Assembly: GCA_037043015.1 (NCBI GenBank) | Contig: CM073324.1 | Coordinates: forward strand, 1,791,413 to 1,855,412 | Direction of reading: 5' to 3' | Source of the DNA: Bryum argenteum | Taxonomy: Eukaryota > Streptophyta > Bryopsida > Bryales > Bryaceae | DNA: 64,000 bases | The notes under the pieces: generated by a model | Seen by the model: only the letters and a program-made list of their open reading frames with translations | Databases searched by the model: none | Told to the model about the DNA's origin: nothing | Translations under genes and position numbers: made by a program | Shown here: piece after piece, positions 44,820-54,539 of the stretch | Layout: every line of letters starts with the position of its first letter | Position numbering within the stretch: the first letter of the stretch is position 1

Positions 44820-46380
44820 AGCTCCCCCCTCCTGTCCGGAAGGCGCCCCAAGCTTGCACGGTAGTCTTTAGTTTGCTGTCCGAGAATCCTAGGTTCAGTG
44901 GTCTAAATCCAAGGGCGAAGGGGCACACTGGCTTCCCGGTGGGGGTGGAAGATTCAGCTTATGCGAGGGACTGAGTAGGTACTACGTTCATTCCAATGAC
45001 ACCATGTGTACATGGTGGCGTACACTCGATGACGGGGGTCCTGTTGGGGATCGTCAGCGGAGTAGAGAGAGCATGGGGGTTGGCGATGGGATTTTGATGT
45101 ACGCGCGTCTCTTGTATGTTTTGTATCCAATTCTCTGTAATTATTGAACTGCCTTTTCGGGGGAATGCGTGTACCATTTCGTCAATCTTGGAGACCGTCA
45201 CATGGATGACAGTCCTTTTCTCCCCCAAAATCTGTGGTATGTGCTCCATCGTCTCGAAACCGCTCCTCAAACCGAGAGGTGCCCGTGGTTGGTCGGACCG
45301 TGGATAACGACGGAACACGGTTGCATTTGGGTCACCGCAACCCTTTTCCCATGGCCACGAAACCCGATCCAATGGATTCTTTGTATGCCTTTTGCTATCG
45401 ATCGAAACGACCTAAAGACTGAAACGCATGACGTTCGCTGGACACCTCCGTGGGGAAACAAACCGTCCGGCCTTCTCCGACGTTGTTTTGGGCAAACAGG
45501 TGGTGGGAAATGATAGTCATGTGAGCAACCGTCATGATCGATCACCGAAGTGATACCTCCCGTAGGGAGTGAGTCGTACAGTGAGACAGGTGGTACTGAG
45601 ACCGTGGGACCCTAAAATCGCCCACAAACCCTACAATTCATCCTAACACCACGATCCTCTACCCTGAGACCACCCCTTACGAATCGCACTGAACCGTCCG
45701 GCCCATCCTTGTCCCCCGTCCGACCCTAAACCCTAAAGCCCGTAATCCCTCAACCCCCTTGGTCCGCGCCCGTCCGACCTATCTCAACCCGTAGTCCGAG
45801 CCTAAACCCCAAGCCCGTAGTTCGACCCATCCCAGCCCGTAATCTAAAACCCTAAACCCTCGTAAACCGGATCTGGAGTTTATTGGATTCACCCTGAACA
45901 CTTTCGGGAGTTCGCAAAAAGTTTCCGCGGAGGATGCAATCCCTCAAAGCGCTAGCCATTCTTCATTCCAGCCATAAAACCGCAGAATTGAATGAAAATG
46001 AACACATTTTTTCAGAAATCGGGAAGATGAGATGAATGGTTCATGATTCCATGCATGGTTTTACACGTGCAAAGTTACAACAGGTCCCCCCCTACTCTGT
46101 ACACAGTCGAGAATTGAAAGGTGTGCACATCGTCACAATATTATTTTCTACTGTCATAATGGCAGCCGACACTTGCGCCACCATGGAATGAGTTGCGTCC
46201 CTGACAGACGTATACAACACGCCTATATAGAATACACCCATGCACTAATACCCCCACCCCTTCCTTGCACGCGCGTATCTGTCACGGATGACCATCTCGC
46301 GAATGTACATGGCCGCGTGCTGCTTGTGATCCCTACACGACCGAAACTGCTAGACCTCTCCCGAAGATACTAAGACGGGT
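44820..46380. other. Mostly non-coding, CCCTAAA-rich
   Basis: Overlapping open frames on both strands at 44959-45545 cannot be decided between. 45600-45870 has many CCCTAAACCC motifs. 45880-46380 shows nothing recognisable. Confidence 0.4.
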
Positions 46381-46755
46381 TCATGGATAAGTTACTGGGG
46401 CTTCGTTGTCCGACATTCGATCCCTCCACGCTTCTTCGTACAACCAAGCATCGTAACCGGCCTCCCACGTTTCGAAGTCGTAACATCCATGATGGAACCA
46501 GGAGATGGCGTACAGATTGCTGCTGTAGATGTCATCCAGGCTATCCCACGGGAGGTATTCCAGTCTGCCACGTCCCAGGGTGAGGGGGTGCTCCATGTGG
46601 TGGAAGGTAAGTTGCTCCAGGTACAGCTCGTATGCTACATCGAAGGCCTCCCACGGAAAGGGATGGTCGGATTCATCGACGGATTCATCGACGGATCCAT
46701 CGCGATCTAAATCCTCCCGATCCGGGCTCATGCCTAGGTTCCGTGGTTGCGACAT
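46381..46755 (-). CDS. Hypothetical acidic protein, 124 codons
   Basis: ATG at 46755 (MSQPRNLGMSPDREDLDRDG), stop TGA at 46381. Acidic and rich in W, Y and H in the second half (ISWFHHGCYDFETWEAGYDAW), which is unusual for random sequence of this composition. No signal peptide or membrane segment. No family recognised; it could be a fragment of a larger gene. Confidence 0.4.
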   Translation of the reverse strand: MSQPRNLGMSPDREDLDRDGSVDESVDESDHPFPWEAFDVAYELYLEQLTFHHMEHPLTLGRGRLEYLPWDSLDDIYSSNLYAISWFHHGCYDFETWEAGYDAWLYEEAWRDRMSDNEAPVTYP

Positions 46756-46879
46756 GCCGTCCCGATTTTCCTCGGTTGGGCGTCACGCAGACTCTAAAGA
46801 CCGTCAAAAACCGATTTGTGGGGCAAGATGAAACCACGGGGAAGGAAAAACAAAAAAAAAGACTACTCGAGTGAACCCA

Positions 46880-47926
46880 CGCGCCACGATCCGAGACAGA
46901 GGGTTAGGGCACGCCTGTGAGCGGACACCCTACGCATGCCTTGTCGCAAGCCTACATGCTCGGAAACAACCACACCCACCCCCTCCTCGGACTACGTCAC
47001 ACCGAACATTTGACCCTTAGACGACCCCCTCACGGCCGCCGGCACGCCCCAGAGCTCGGGCCACTCTAAGCCGTCATCGACCGGGTGGAATACGACGAGG
47101 CCGGTGTAAAACTGTCGGGGCCATCGTAAGGAATCGACTCCAACGACCGGATTGGACAATTGCTGGTGTCGATGAGCAATTTCAATCCCGAGTGAATCGG
47201 CAGCGAGTAGAGAAGCACCGTATGTACACCATGCTCCCCTCCGTAGTTGTAAACACGTTTCTAAAACCAACCCTCAGACAGGACTAAACCATTTTCACTA
47301 TTGGCCTGTCAGGGAGTATTTTTGGATTGTCCGTTTCAGCGGACGTTGACAGGGCTGCCGTTGCCCCAAAACCGTTGCCCATTGGCGAGATAAGGTCTAA
47401 AGACGCACTCCCAGAAGATCGGGCACCTCTTGGGGGGGGGGAGAGATCCGGTGAGATCCGACTTCCCATCTTGCCGATTTCGGGTTAGTGACCGCGGGCA
47501 GCGATTTCGTTGAGCGGTCCTGGCCTCCTCACCAGTAGCAATTTCGAAGACGAACGATGAAAAGTAGGAATCGCCGAACCTAACAACCGAATTGCATTCG
47601 ACCTTTGATTTTTGCTTCGGAATTCATAAAACCGATTTCTTCAACATGATTCATCCGAATGGCCACCATTATTTGCATCGGGGGTTTGTACAGATGTATA
47701 CCCTGAAACCCCAAACGTCGTTCAAATTCAACAATATTGTGGACCTTGCTAAAAAAAAGCAGCATTATCCATTAAAAATTTAAAAAAAAAATTAAAAAAA
47801 AAAACAAAACAATGTTGGCCGATCACTATTCAAAAACTTAGATTATAAGTTTGTTGGGACTGTTTCCTCAAAGACGTTTCCCTCAACCCTGCCCAAAGAC
47901 GTTGCTAGACAAAAGACCCGCTCTAA
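46880..47926. other. Unassigned flank of the retrotransposon
   Basis: No supported gene. 47780-47810 is A-rich. Confidence 0.4.
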
Positions 47927-47931
47927 ACATC
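47927..47931. other. Target-site duplication, left (ACATC)
   Basis: ACATC just before the 5' LTR. The same five bases follow the 3' LTR at 54532-54536. Confidence 0.9.
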
Positions 47932-48109
47932 TGTCACGGACATGCCATACATGGTATTATCCACACCCCATGAGTTTACCGTGATCAGCCCTACTTCTCA
48001 AAGATTTCCTAGTTTCCGTATATTTTGCAAGTTCAAGTTTTCTGAAAGGTTCTAGAACCTTCCACTAGTTTCCGAAAGCTTCCTCAAGCTTCCGTATAGC
48101 TCTAGTAGT

Positions 48110-48212
48110 TTCCGGAAGCTTCCACAAGCTTCCAGATAGTTCTAGTAGTTTCCGGAAGGTTCTCTAAGCTTCCGGAAGGTTCCATAAGGATCCAATTGTT
48201 TCCGGAAGGTTC
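48110..48212 (+). promoter_or_regulatory. Heat-shock-element cluster in 5' LTR
   Basis: Four perfect TTCNNGAANNTTC elements start at 48110, 48150, 48170 and 48200, with further near-matches from 48038 to 48310. This is the binding pattern of trimeric heat-shock factor (established). The cluster sits 120-220 bp upstream of the TATA box, as expected in a promoter. Confidence 0.75.
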
Positions 48213-48328
48213 CATAAACTTTCGGAAGGTTCCGCTTGACCTTCCTAGATTCTGGAAGCTCCCACGAGTCTCCGGAAGGTTCTATAGGAGCTTCTAGGAC
48301 CTTACTCCGGAAGTTTCTTCTAGCCTAG

Positions 48329-48336
48329 TATATATA
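48329..48336 (+). promoter_or_regulatory. LTR TATA box
   Basis: TATATATA followed by GAGAGTTGAAGG, about 215 bp before the LTR end; the only strong TATA in the LTR. Confidence 0.65.
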
Positions 48337-48570
48337 GAGAGTTGAAGGTCGTTGTTCTTCACTCTCTTCAACATCGATTGTACCCACTCTTTGGGTCATC
48401 ATCAATACTACTGTTCTCTTACTTTGAGTGTCGTTCTGAGTCTTGTGTGAGGAATCCTCTCACTTCTAGTTTATCTTGGTCTCCTTTTGGAGTCTCCCCT
48501 CAATCTTGTCTTTGATCCTGCCTTGGAGTTGCTGTCCGCAACAGTTTGAAGAGAGTGACTGACTACATTC

Positions 48571-48586
48571 TGGTCCGAGAGATTCT
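48571..48586 (+). other. Possible primer-binding site
   Basis: TGGTCCGAGAGATTCT begins with the TGG expected opposite a tRNA CCA end, but it lies 27 bases from the LTR, farther than usual. The matching tRNA is unknown. Confidence 0.25.
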
Positions 48587-48866
48587 ACGTTTAGTATTTC
48601 CTATAGAAGTTCTGTCTTAGAGTTTTCATGAGAGTTTTTGCATGGACTTGAATCGACTTCCTTTATCCCCAAGTCCTGTTGTTCTAGAAGTGCGTTTTCT
48701 CTTTAGATCAAAGAGTGAACTAAGAGATGTTCTTATCCGACAGAGGAGTGAAGAATTCTATTTGAACCTCTTGAGATCACCTCTTCCGGTCATTATCCCT
48801 AGAGTACACAGCGGAAATCTCTGTTACTTCATCTACTTGTGAATCTCCAGGCTTTTCTTATCTAAG

Positions 48867-49700
48867 ATGGGCAACGTTTCAAATCTCGAGATGCACGACA
48901 TGGTCGCCTTGATACGACAACTACAGCAAGAGAATGCCAACATACGACATGCCATGGAACAACACCAAGCGACTCTCGCTCAAGTCCACGTGGCAGCCCC
49001 TGTTGCAAGCCAAGTGTCACATCCACAAGCACCTAAGGAGCCTCGACTGAGCTTGCCAGACAAGTTCGATGGAGATCGCACGAAGCTTCGAGATTTTGTG
49101 AATAAAATTCGGCTCGTCTTCCGTCTCCAACCTCAAAGATACTCAACGGAAGAAATACAAGTCGGATTCATCGGGACCTTGCTCACTGGAACCGCGTTAT
49201 CGTGGTTCTCATCTCTGCTGGAGAAAAACTCTCCACTCTTGACAAGCCGTGACCAATTTTTGGAAGAACTGGGCAGAACGTTTGGAGAAAGGGATCGAGC
49301 CCTGGTAGCGACTGCAAAACTCCGTTCCTTACAACAACGTTCACGTCCAGGTTCAGCCTACGTTGCAGAGTTTCAACAAATTTCTTGTGACCTTGATTGG
49401 AACGATACGGCTCTCATCACTATGTTTCGATGGGGACTTCGTGACGATATCAAGACCTTGTTGCTGAACTTGCCCAAGCCAACCACGTTATCGGAGGCTA
49501 TTACTCAAGCGATCGACTGCGACAACCGATTTTTTGAACAGCGACAAGAGCGACGATTGCTCTTTGGATCGTATCGAGCGGACTACACAGCTCCATCTCG
49601 CCAGACACCACTCAACACTTCGACGGTAGAACCCATGCAAATCGACTCTTCAAAGGTCAAGAAGTTATCCGAAGAAGAGAAAGAACGACGTCGTAGATAA
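48867..49700 (+). CDS. Retrotransposon gag, 277 codons
   Basis: ATG-initiated (MGNVSNLEMHDMVALIRQL). An N-terminal coiled coil is followed by the Retrotrans_gag-type capsid core with LPDKFDGDRTKLRDFVNK, LLTGTALSWFSSLLE and FGERDRALVA. Ends at TAA just before a CCHC-like knuckle (CLYCGEKDH, 49706 on), so the nucleic-acid-binding tail is cut off and Gag is shortened. One in-frame stop at this site and another a few codons later. Confidence 0.85.
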   Translation: MGNVSNLEMHDMVALIRQLQQENANIRHAMEQHQATLAQVHVAAPVASQVSHPQAPKEPRLSLPDKFDGDRTKLRDFVNKIRLVFRLQPQRYSTEEIQVGFIGTLLTGTALSWFSSLLEKNSPLLTSRDQFLEELGRTFGERDRALVATAKLRSLQQRSRPGSAYVAEFQQISCDLDWNDTALITMFRWGLRDDIKTLLLNLPKPTTLSEAITQAIDCDNRFFEQRQERRLLFGSYRADYTAPSRQTPLNTSTVEPMQIDSSKVKKLSEEEKERRRR

Positions 49701-49867
49701 CATCTATGCTTGTACTGTGGAGAAAAAGACCACTACCGAGGAAGCGCCTGTTAAACTCCAGGAGATCGAAGCCGCACAAATTTCGTGGTACTATAAGTCT
49801 TGTGAAGCGAGAACCACGAGGAGTTCATGTCGGAAAACGACAACGGCCCGACCCATGAAGAGGGACC

Positions 49868-52800
49868 GTGCGGCTGACAAGTGTTTCTACGTCATCAGGT
49901 CCTATCTTATCCTCTGAACCCTCTCGATGTTTTAATATCCCGCTTATAATAGATTTCCATCCGCATAGTATAAAGGTTAAAGCTTTGTTAGATTCGGGAG
50001 CTTCCGCTTGTTTTATTGATAGAGACCTTGTCAAACGTCATAATCTGCCTACAGTTCCTAAGAAATATGCCGTAGCAGTAGAGGTCATTGACGGTAGGCC
50101 ACTGATTTCAGGAGATGTTACCCACGAAACTAAACCTTTGAGTATTATCTTAGAAGAAGAACACCAAAGATCTTGTTGTATTTAATATCATTAGCTCTCC
50201 TCTAATCCTCTTGTCTTAGGTCTCTCTTGGTTAAAAATGGTCAATCCAAGTATAGATTGGAAGACACGAAAACTTACATATCAAACTATAGCTCCCTATT
50301 TCCCTTCACAACATCCTAAGAATAACCTGATCTTCGCTTTTCCAAGCCCAAAGTCCCGAGGTCAAAACTCCGCTCATGGTCGGTGCCCGAGCCTTTATGA
50401 GGGCGCCAAGAACGGGAATATGTTTGCAATTTATGCAATTCCGTCATCACAACATATCCAAGGACCAACCCAAACTACCGGTGAGTATGAAGAATTTTCA
50501 GGACGTATTCGAGAAGAAGAATCCGACATACTTCCTCAACACCGACCCTATGATTGTGGCATCGAGCTTCAAGAAGGTGCACAACCACCATTTGGCCCGA
50601 TCTCTGGTCTTTCGCGAGAACGAGCTTCACAGCATTGCGAGATTACCTTGATGAAAATCTTGCAAAGAATTTCATCCGACACTCCAAGTCACTGCCGGAA
50701 CTCCTATTTCGTTTCGTCAAGAAGAAGGACGGTTCCCTTCGGATGTGCGTGGACTACCGCGGCTGAATAAGGTTACGATCAAGAATCGGTATCCATTACC
50801 ACTATCTCGGAAACTCGACCAACTCGGTCAAGAAAGATCTACACCAAGATCGATCTTCGTGGGCGCGCATAACCTGGTACGTATCGAGGAAGGTGACGAG
50901 TGGAAGATCGCATTCGAACGAGGTATGGACATTTCGAATACAATGTCATGCCTTTTGGTCTTACCAACGCACCGCCAACTTCCAACACTTAATGAACGAC
51001 GTATTCGAAAGTTCCCGGACGACTTTGTTGTTTGCTACCCGACGACATATTGGTGTTCTCCAAAATGAAGAAGATCACACCAACCATGTCCGATTGGTAT
51101 TGAAGAAGCTGTGCTGCTTAGGGTTATACGCCAAGTTGGAAAAGTCGTCTTCCATCAACCTCAAGTCGAATTCCTAGGCTACATCATTTCCGGAGAAGGT
51201 CTATCCATGGACCCAAAGAAGATTCAAATAGTCATTGATTGGCAGAAACCAACTACCGTTCGAGACATACAATGTTTCCTTGGTTTTGCCAACTTCTACC
51301 GAATTTTTATTCGAAATTACTCTAAGATTTTGCTCCGTTGACCCGATTGACTTGCAAGGACAAGCTCGAGTGGACTACTCTGATGACGAAGCTTTCGAGG
51401 TTTTGAAGAAGGCGTTCTGCGCGCCTATTCTCACACATCCCGATTTCCGAAGCCGTTCTTCCTAGAAACGGATGCTTCTGATTTTGCCCTTGGAGCGGTC
51501 CTTTCACAATCCGACAACGACGGACGCCTCCATCCTGTCGCGTTCCACTCGCGAAAATTTATCGCCGCCGAGATCAATTACGAGATTCACGACAAGGAGC
51601 TTTTAGCTATCGTCGACTCTTTCCAAGAATGGCGTCACTTCCTTGAAGGTGCGCCCGATATCCGTCGCGATTCATACCGATCACAAGAACCTTGAGTATT
51701 TCATGTCGCAGGAGTCTTTGAATCGTCGACAAGCCCGTTGGAGTATATCGTTGTCGCGATTCAACTTTGTAATCACGTACCGCCCCGCTCTCAACAAATT
51801 CGTTCCGATGCACTTTCTAGGCGAACATACCTTGCGCCTAAAGAAGGCGATGCAAAGATACGACCAACAGAGGACTACCTCATCAAGCCCGAGCAACTTG
51901 TTTCAAGACCGTCGCACCACAATTTCAGTGGATGCATCTTTTCTCAAGATATCCGAGTAAGTTTACAATCGATCCTTTGGCCTCGAAAGTCAAGAGCAAT
52001 CCTAGCGTCTCCAATGTTGAAGAATCTCCATGTCGGGACTCTCAAGTCTCAGATTCAGAGGTTATAGATTCGGAATCCCCGAATCAACCTCGCTTCCGAT
52101 TCTCAAGCTTCCACGTCGCGTGAAACTCCCAAGATGATGCAGATCCAAGATTCCGGTTTCGAGATGGCCTACTATATTATCGGGGGACTACTCTATGTCC
52201 CCGAAGGCCCATGCCGACTCGAGTGCTCCAGTCTCGACACGACTTTCCATCGGCGGGACACTTTTTGTTAACAACAAGACCATGGAACAATTATCCAGAG
52301 ACTTTTGGTGGCCTCAAATGTGGAAAACCGTGAAGGACTATGTCACAACGTGTGACATCCGTCTAGATCCAAGATCCTCGTCATCGGCCGTGACGGGTTC
52401 TTGACCGTTTGCCGATCCCAAAACCCCATAGACATCCATATCCATGGACTTTATTGTGGACCTTCCAATGTCCAACACCTTTGATTCCATCTTCGTTGTT
52501 GTGGACCGGCCGACCAAGATGGCTCACTTCATTCCGCGCCACAAGACGATTCGGGAGAAGAGACAAAGAAGACTCTTTTGTAGACAATGTCTACAGCACT
52601 CCACGGCCTTCCCAACGACATCATTTTCGATCGCGAACGCACCACATCAAGTTCGCGAGTCTTTGTTCAAGATTACGGGCGTAAAGATCAAGCTATCTTC
52701 AAAGATACCATCCTCGACCGACGGACAAACCGAAGCGCGTCAATCAAGTGTTGGAGCAAGATTTGGCGCGCACCATCAACTACCATCAAGACAATTGGGT

Positions 52801-53480
52801 GGAGTTGTTGCCGCCGCCGAGGTGCCTACAACAACACGCTGCGTTGGGTCTACTCAATGCACTTTCTTTCGCAAACTACGGCCATCATCCCAGGATTGAT
52901 CAATTCAATTTAAACATTTTCGAGAATCCAGTGCGACAGATCTTGCTACTCGATTGTCCGATATCCGAAGCGAGATGAAGCGAGCCTCCTCGAAGCCCAA
53001 GAGCACTGAGAAGACAAGCGACAGTGTCTCGTAAGGAACATCCACCATCTCTATTGGTGACAAGGTATGGCTCTGCGTCGAAATTTGAGGACTCGCCCGG
53101 CCATCGACAAACTCGACTACCGTCGCTTGGACCATTCAAAGTGGTCAAACAAATCAACAAGGTGGCTTACCGGTTGGAGTTACCGGCTTCTATGAAGATT
53201 CATCCAGTTTTCCATGTATCTCTCCTCAACCGCACAAAGAATCTACGCACGGGCGGGATTCAAGAACCTCCTCCACCGATCGAGATGAAAGGTGATGAAG
53301 AATTTGAAGTCTCGGAGGTTCTAGACTCTCGCATCCACCGTCGAGAACTCGAATATCTTGTGCGTTAGCGCAGGCTACGACGTCGTGAAAGAACCCGGGA
53401 GCCTCGCCTCAAACCTCAAGAACTCCCCGAGTTAATTCAAGAGTTCCATCGCCGATACCTCGAAAACCTAAAAGCGTTTA
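49868..53480 (+). pseudogene. Retrotransposon pol, frame-broken
   Basis: Order of domains: aspartic protease (LLDSGAS, active Asp codon at 49991), reverse transcriptase (SLRMCVDYRG at about 50730; the region of the catalytic aspartates near 51040 is shifted out of frame), RNase H ([14 protein letters not shown], about 51470; THKNLEY-like, [10 protein letters not shown] at about 51680), integrase (Zn-finger region 52230-52370, core DFIVDLPMS at 52447, later DRERTT and STDGQTEA), and a chromodomain-like end (EFEVSEVLDSRIHRRELEY, 53305-53365). At least eight frame changes separate the blocks. No single polyprotein can be made. Confidence 0.85.
53303..53480 (+). pseudogene. Chromodomain at the integrase C-terminus
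   Basis: EFEVSEVLDSRIHRRELEYLVR is the first strand and turn of a chromodomain; the tryptophans expected downstream are frame-shifted. Chromodomains guide chromoviruses to histone-marked chromatin (established). Confidence 0.6.
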
Positions 53481-53903
53481 GGTTCAATGCATCTCGACCG
53501 CCACCGCACCAAGTCTGTAAGTTTTCTGCAGTGTGCGGTGCGGATGCGAGACTTTGAACCAAAGCGGTGGGGGTATCGACGGCGGCGACGATGCACTTGT
53601 CTAGCTTCGGTTTACAGGGGCAGGCCTTGAACTCACGTTGGCGAAAATTTGGTAAGGCGCGCGCGCGCCACCGCCGATGTCTCAAGTCGCCAACCACATG
53701 GTTTTATACCGGTCCGTCTTAAACTGCGTTCTACCACGATCGTAAACAATTTCACGACTTTCCGCCGCCAAAGACCGACATTCGATTCTCACGGTATTCG
53801 TATCCCGTATATTTACTCTTTTTGTCTAGTCTACGTGAAACCCACGTGAACATTCTCGTTTTATGTTTTATTAGTTCGTGTGGGAACTCGTGGAACTCGT
53901 TCC

Positions 53904-53918
53904 TTGAAGGGGAGGTGA
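53904..53918 (+). other. Polypurine tract
   Basis: GAAGGGGAGGTGA ends directly at the 3' LTR, where plus-strand DNA synthesis starts. Confidence 0.7.
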
Positions 53919-54531
53919 TGTCACGGACATGCCATACAGGGTATTATCCACACCCCATGAGTTTATCGTGATCAGCCCTACTTCTCAAAGATTTCCTAGT
54001 TTCCGTATATTTTGCAAGTTCAAGTTTTCTGAAAGGTTCTAGAACCTTCCACTAGTTTCCGAAAGCTTCCTCAAGCTTCCGTATAGCTCTAGTAGTTTCC
54101 GGAAGCTTCCACAAGCTTCCAGATAGTTCTAGTAGTTTCCGGAAGGTTCTCTAAGCTTCCGGAAGGTTCCATAAGGATCCAATTGTTTCCGGAAGGTTCC
54201 ATAAACTTTCGGAAGGTTCCGCTTGACCTTCCTAGATTCCGGAAGCTCCCACGAGTCTCCGGAAGGTTCTATAGGAGCTTCTAGGACCTTACTCCGGAAG
54301 TTTCTTCTAGCCTAGTATATATAGAGAGTTGAAGGTCGTTGTTCTTCACTCTCTTCAACATCAGTTGTACCCACTCTTCCAGTCATCAATACTACTCTCT
54401 GTTCTCTTACTTTGAGTGTCGTTCTGAGTCTTGTGTGATGAATCCTCTCACTTCTAGTTTATCTTGGTCTCCTTTTGGAGTCTCCCCTCAATCTTGTCTT
54501 TGATCCTGCCTTGGAGTTGCTGTCCGCAACA
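53919..54531 (+). repeat. 3' LTR
   Basis: 613 bp. Differs from the 5' LTR by about nine substitutions and two short indels, clustered near the region after the TATA box (about 54361-54405). Confidence 0.95.
54097..54199 (+). promoter_or_regulatory. Heat-shock-element cluster in 3' LTR
   Basis: The same four perfect TTCNNGAANNTTC elements at 54097, 54137, 54157 and 54187. Confidence 0.7.
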
Positions 54532-54536
54532 ACATC
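54532..54536. other. Target-site duplication, right (ACATC)
   Basis: Matches 47927-47931 exactly. Confidence 0.9.
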
Positions 54537-54539
54537 AAT

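Larger units (their letters stand above)
47932..48543 (+). repeat. 5' LTR
   Basis: Starts TGTCACGGACATGCC and ends TGTCCGCAACA. Nearly identical to the 3' LTR. Confidence 0.95.
47932..54531 (+). mobile_element. Complete Ty3/gypsy LTR retrotransposon (chromovirus)
   Basis: 6.6 kb with two ~612-bp LTRs (TG...CA), a 5-bp target duplication, a polypurine tract, and gag-protease-RT-RNase H-integrase-chromodomain order, which defines Ty3/gypsy chromoviruses. The gag frame is almost whole, while pol is broken by many frame changes, so this copy cannot move on its own. The LTRs are about 98.5% identical, so insertion was recent. No envelope gene. Confidence 0.95.

Noticed and set aside
44959-45545. 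Overlapping frames on both strands (137 and 114 codons)
   Set aside because: No domain in either; they exclude each other and neither shows better evidence.
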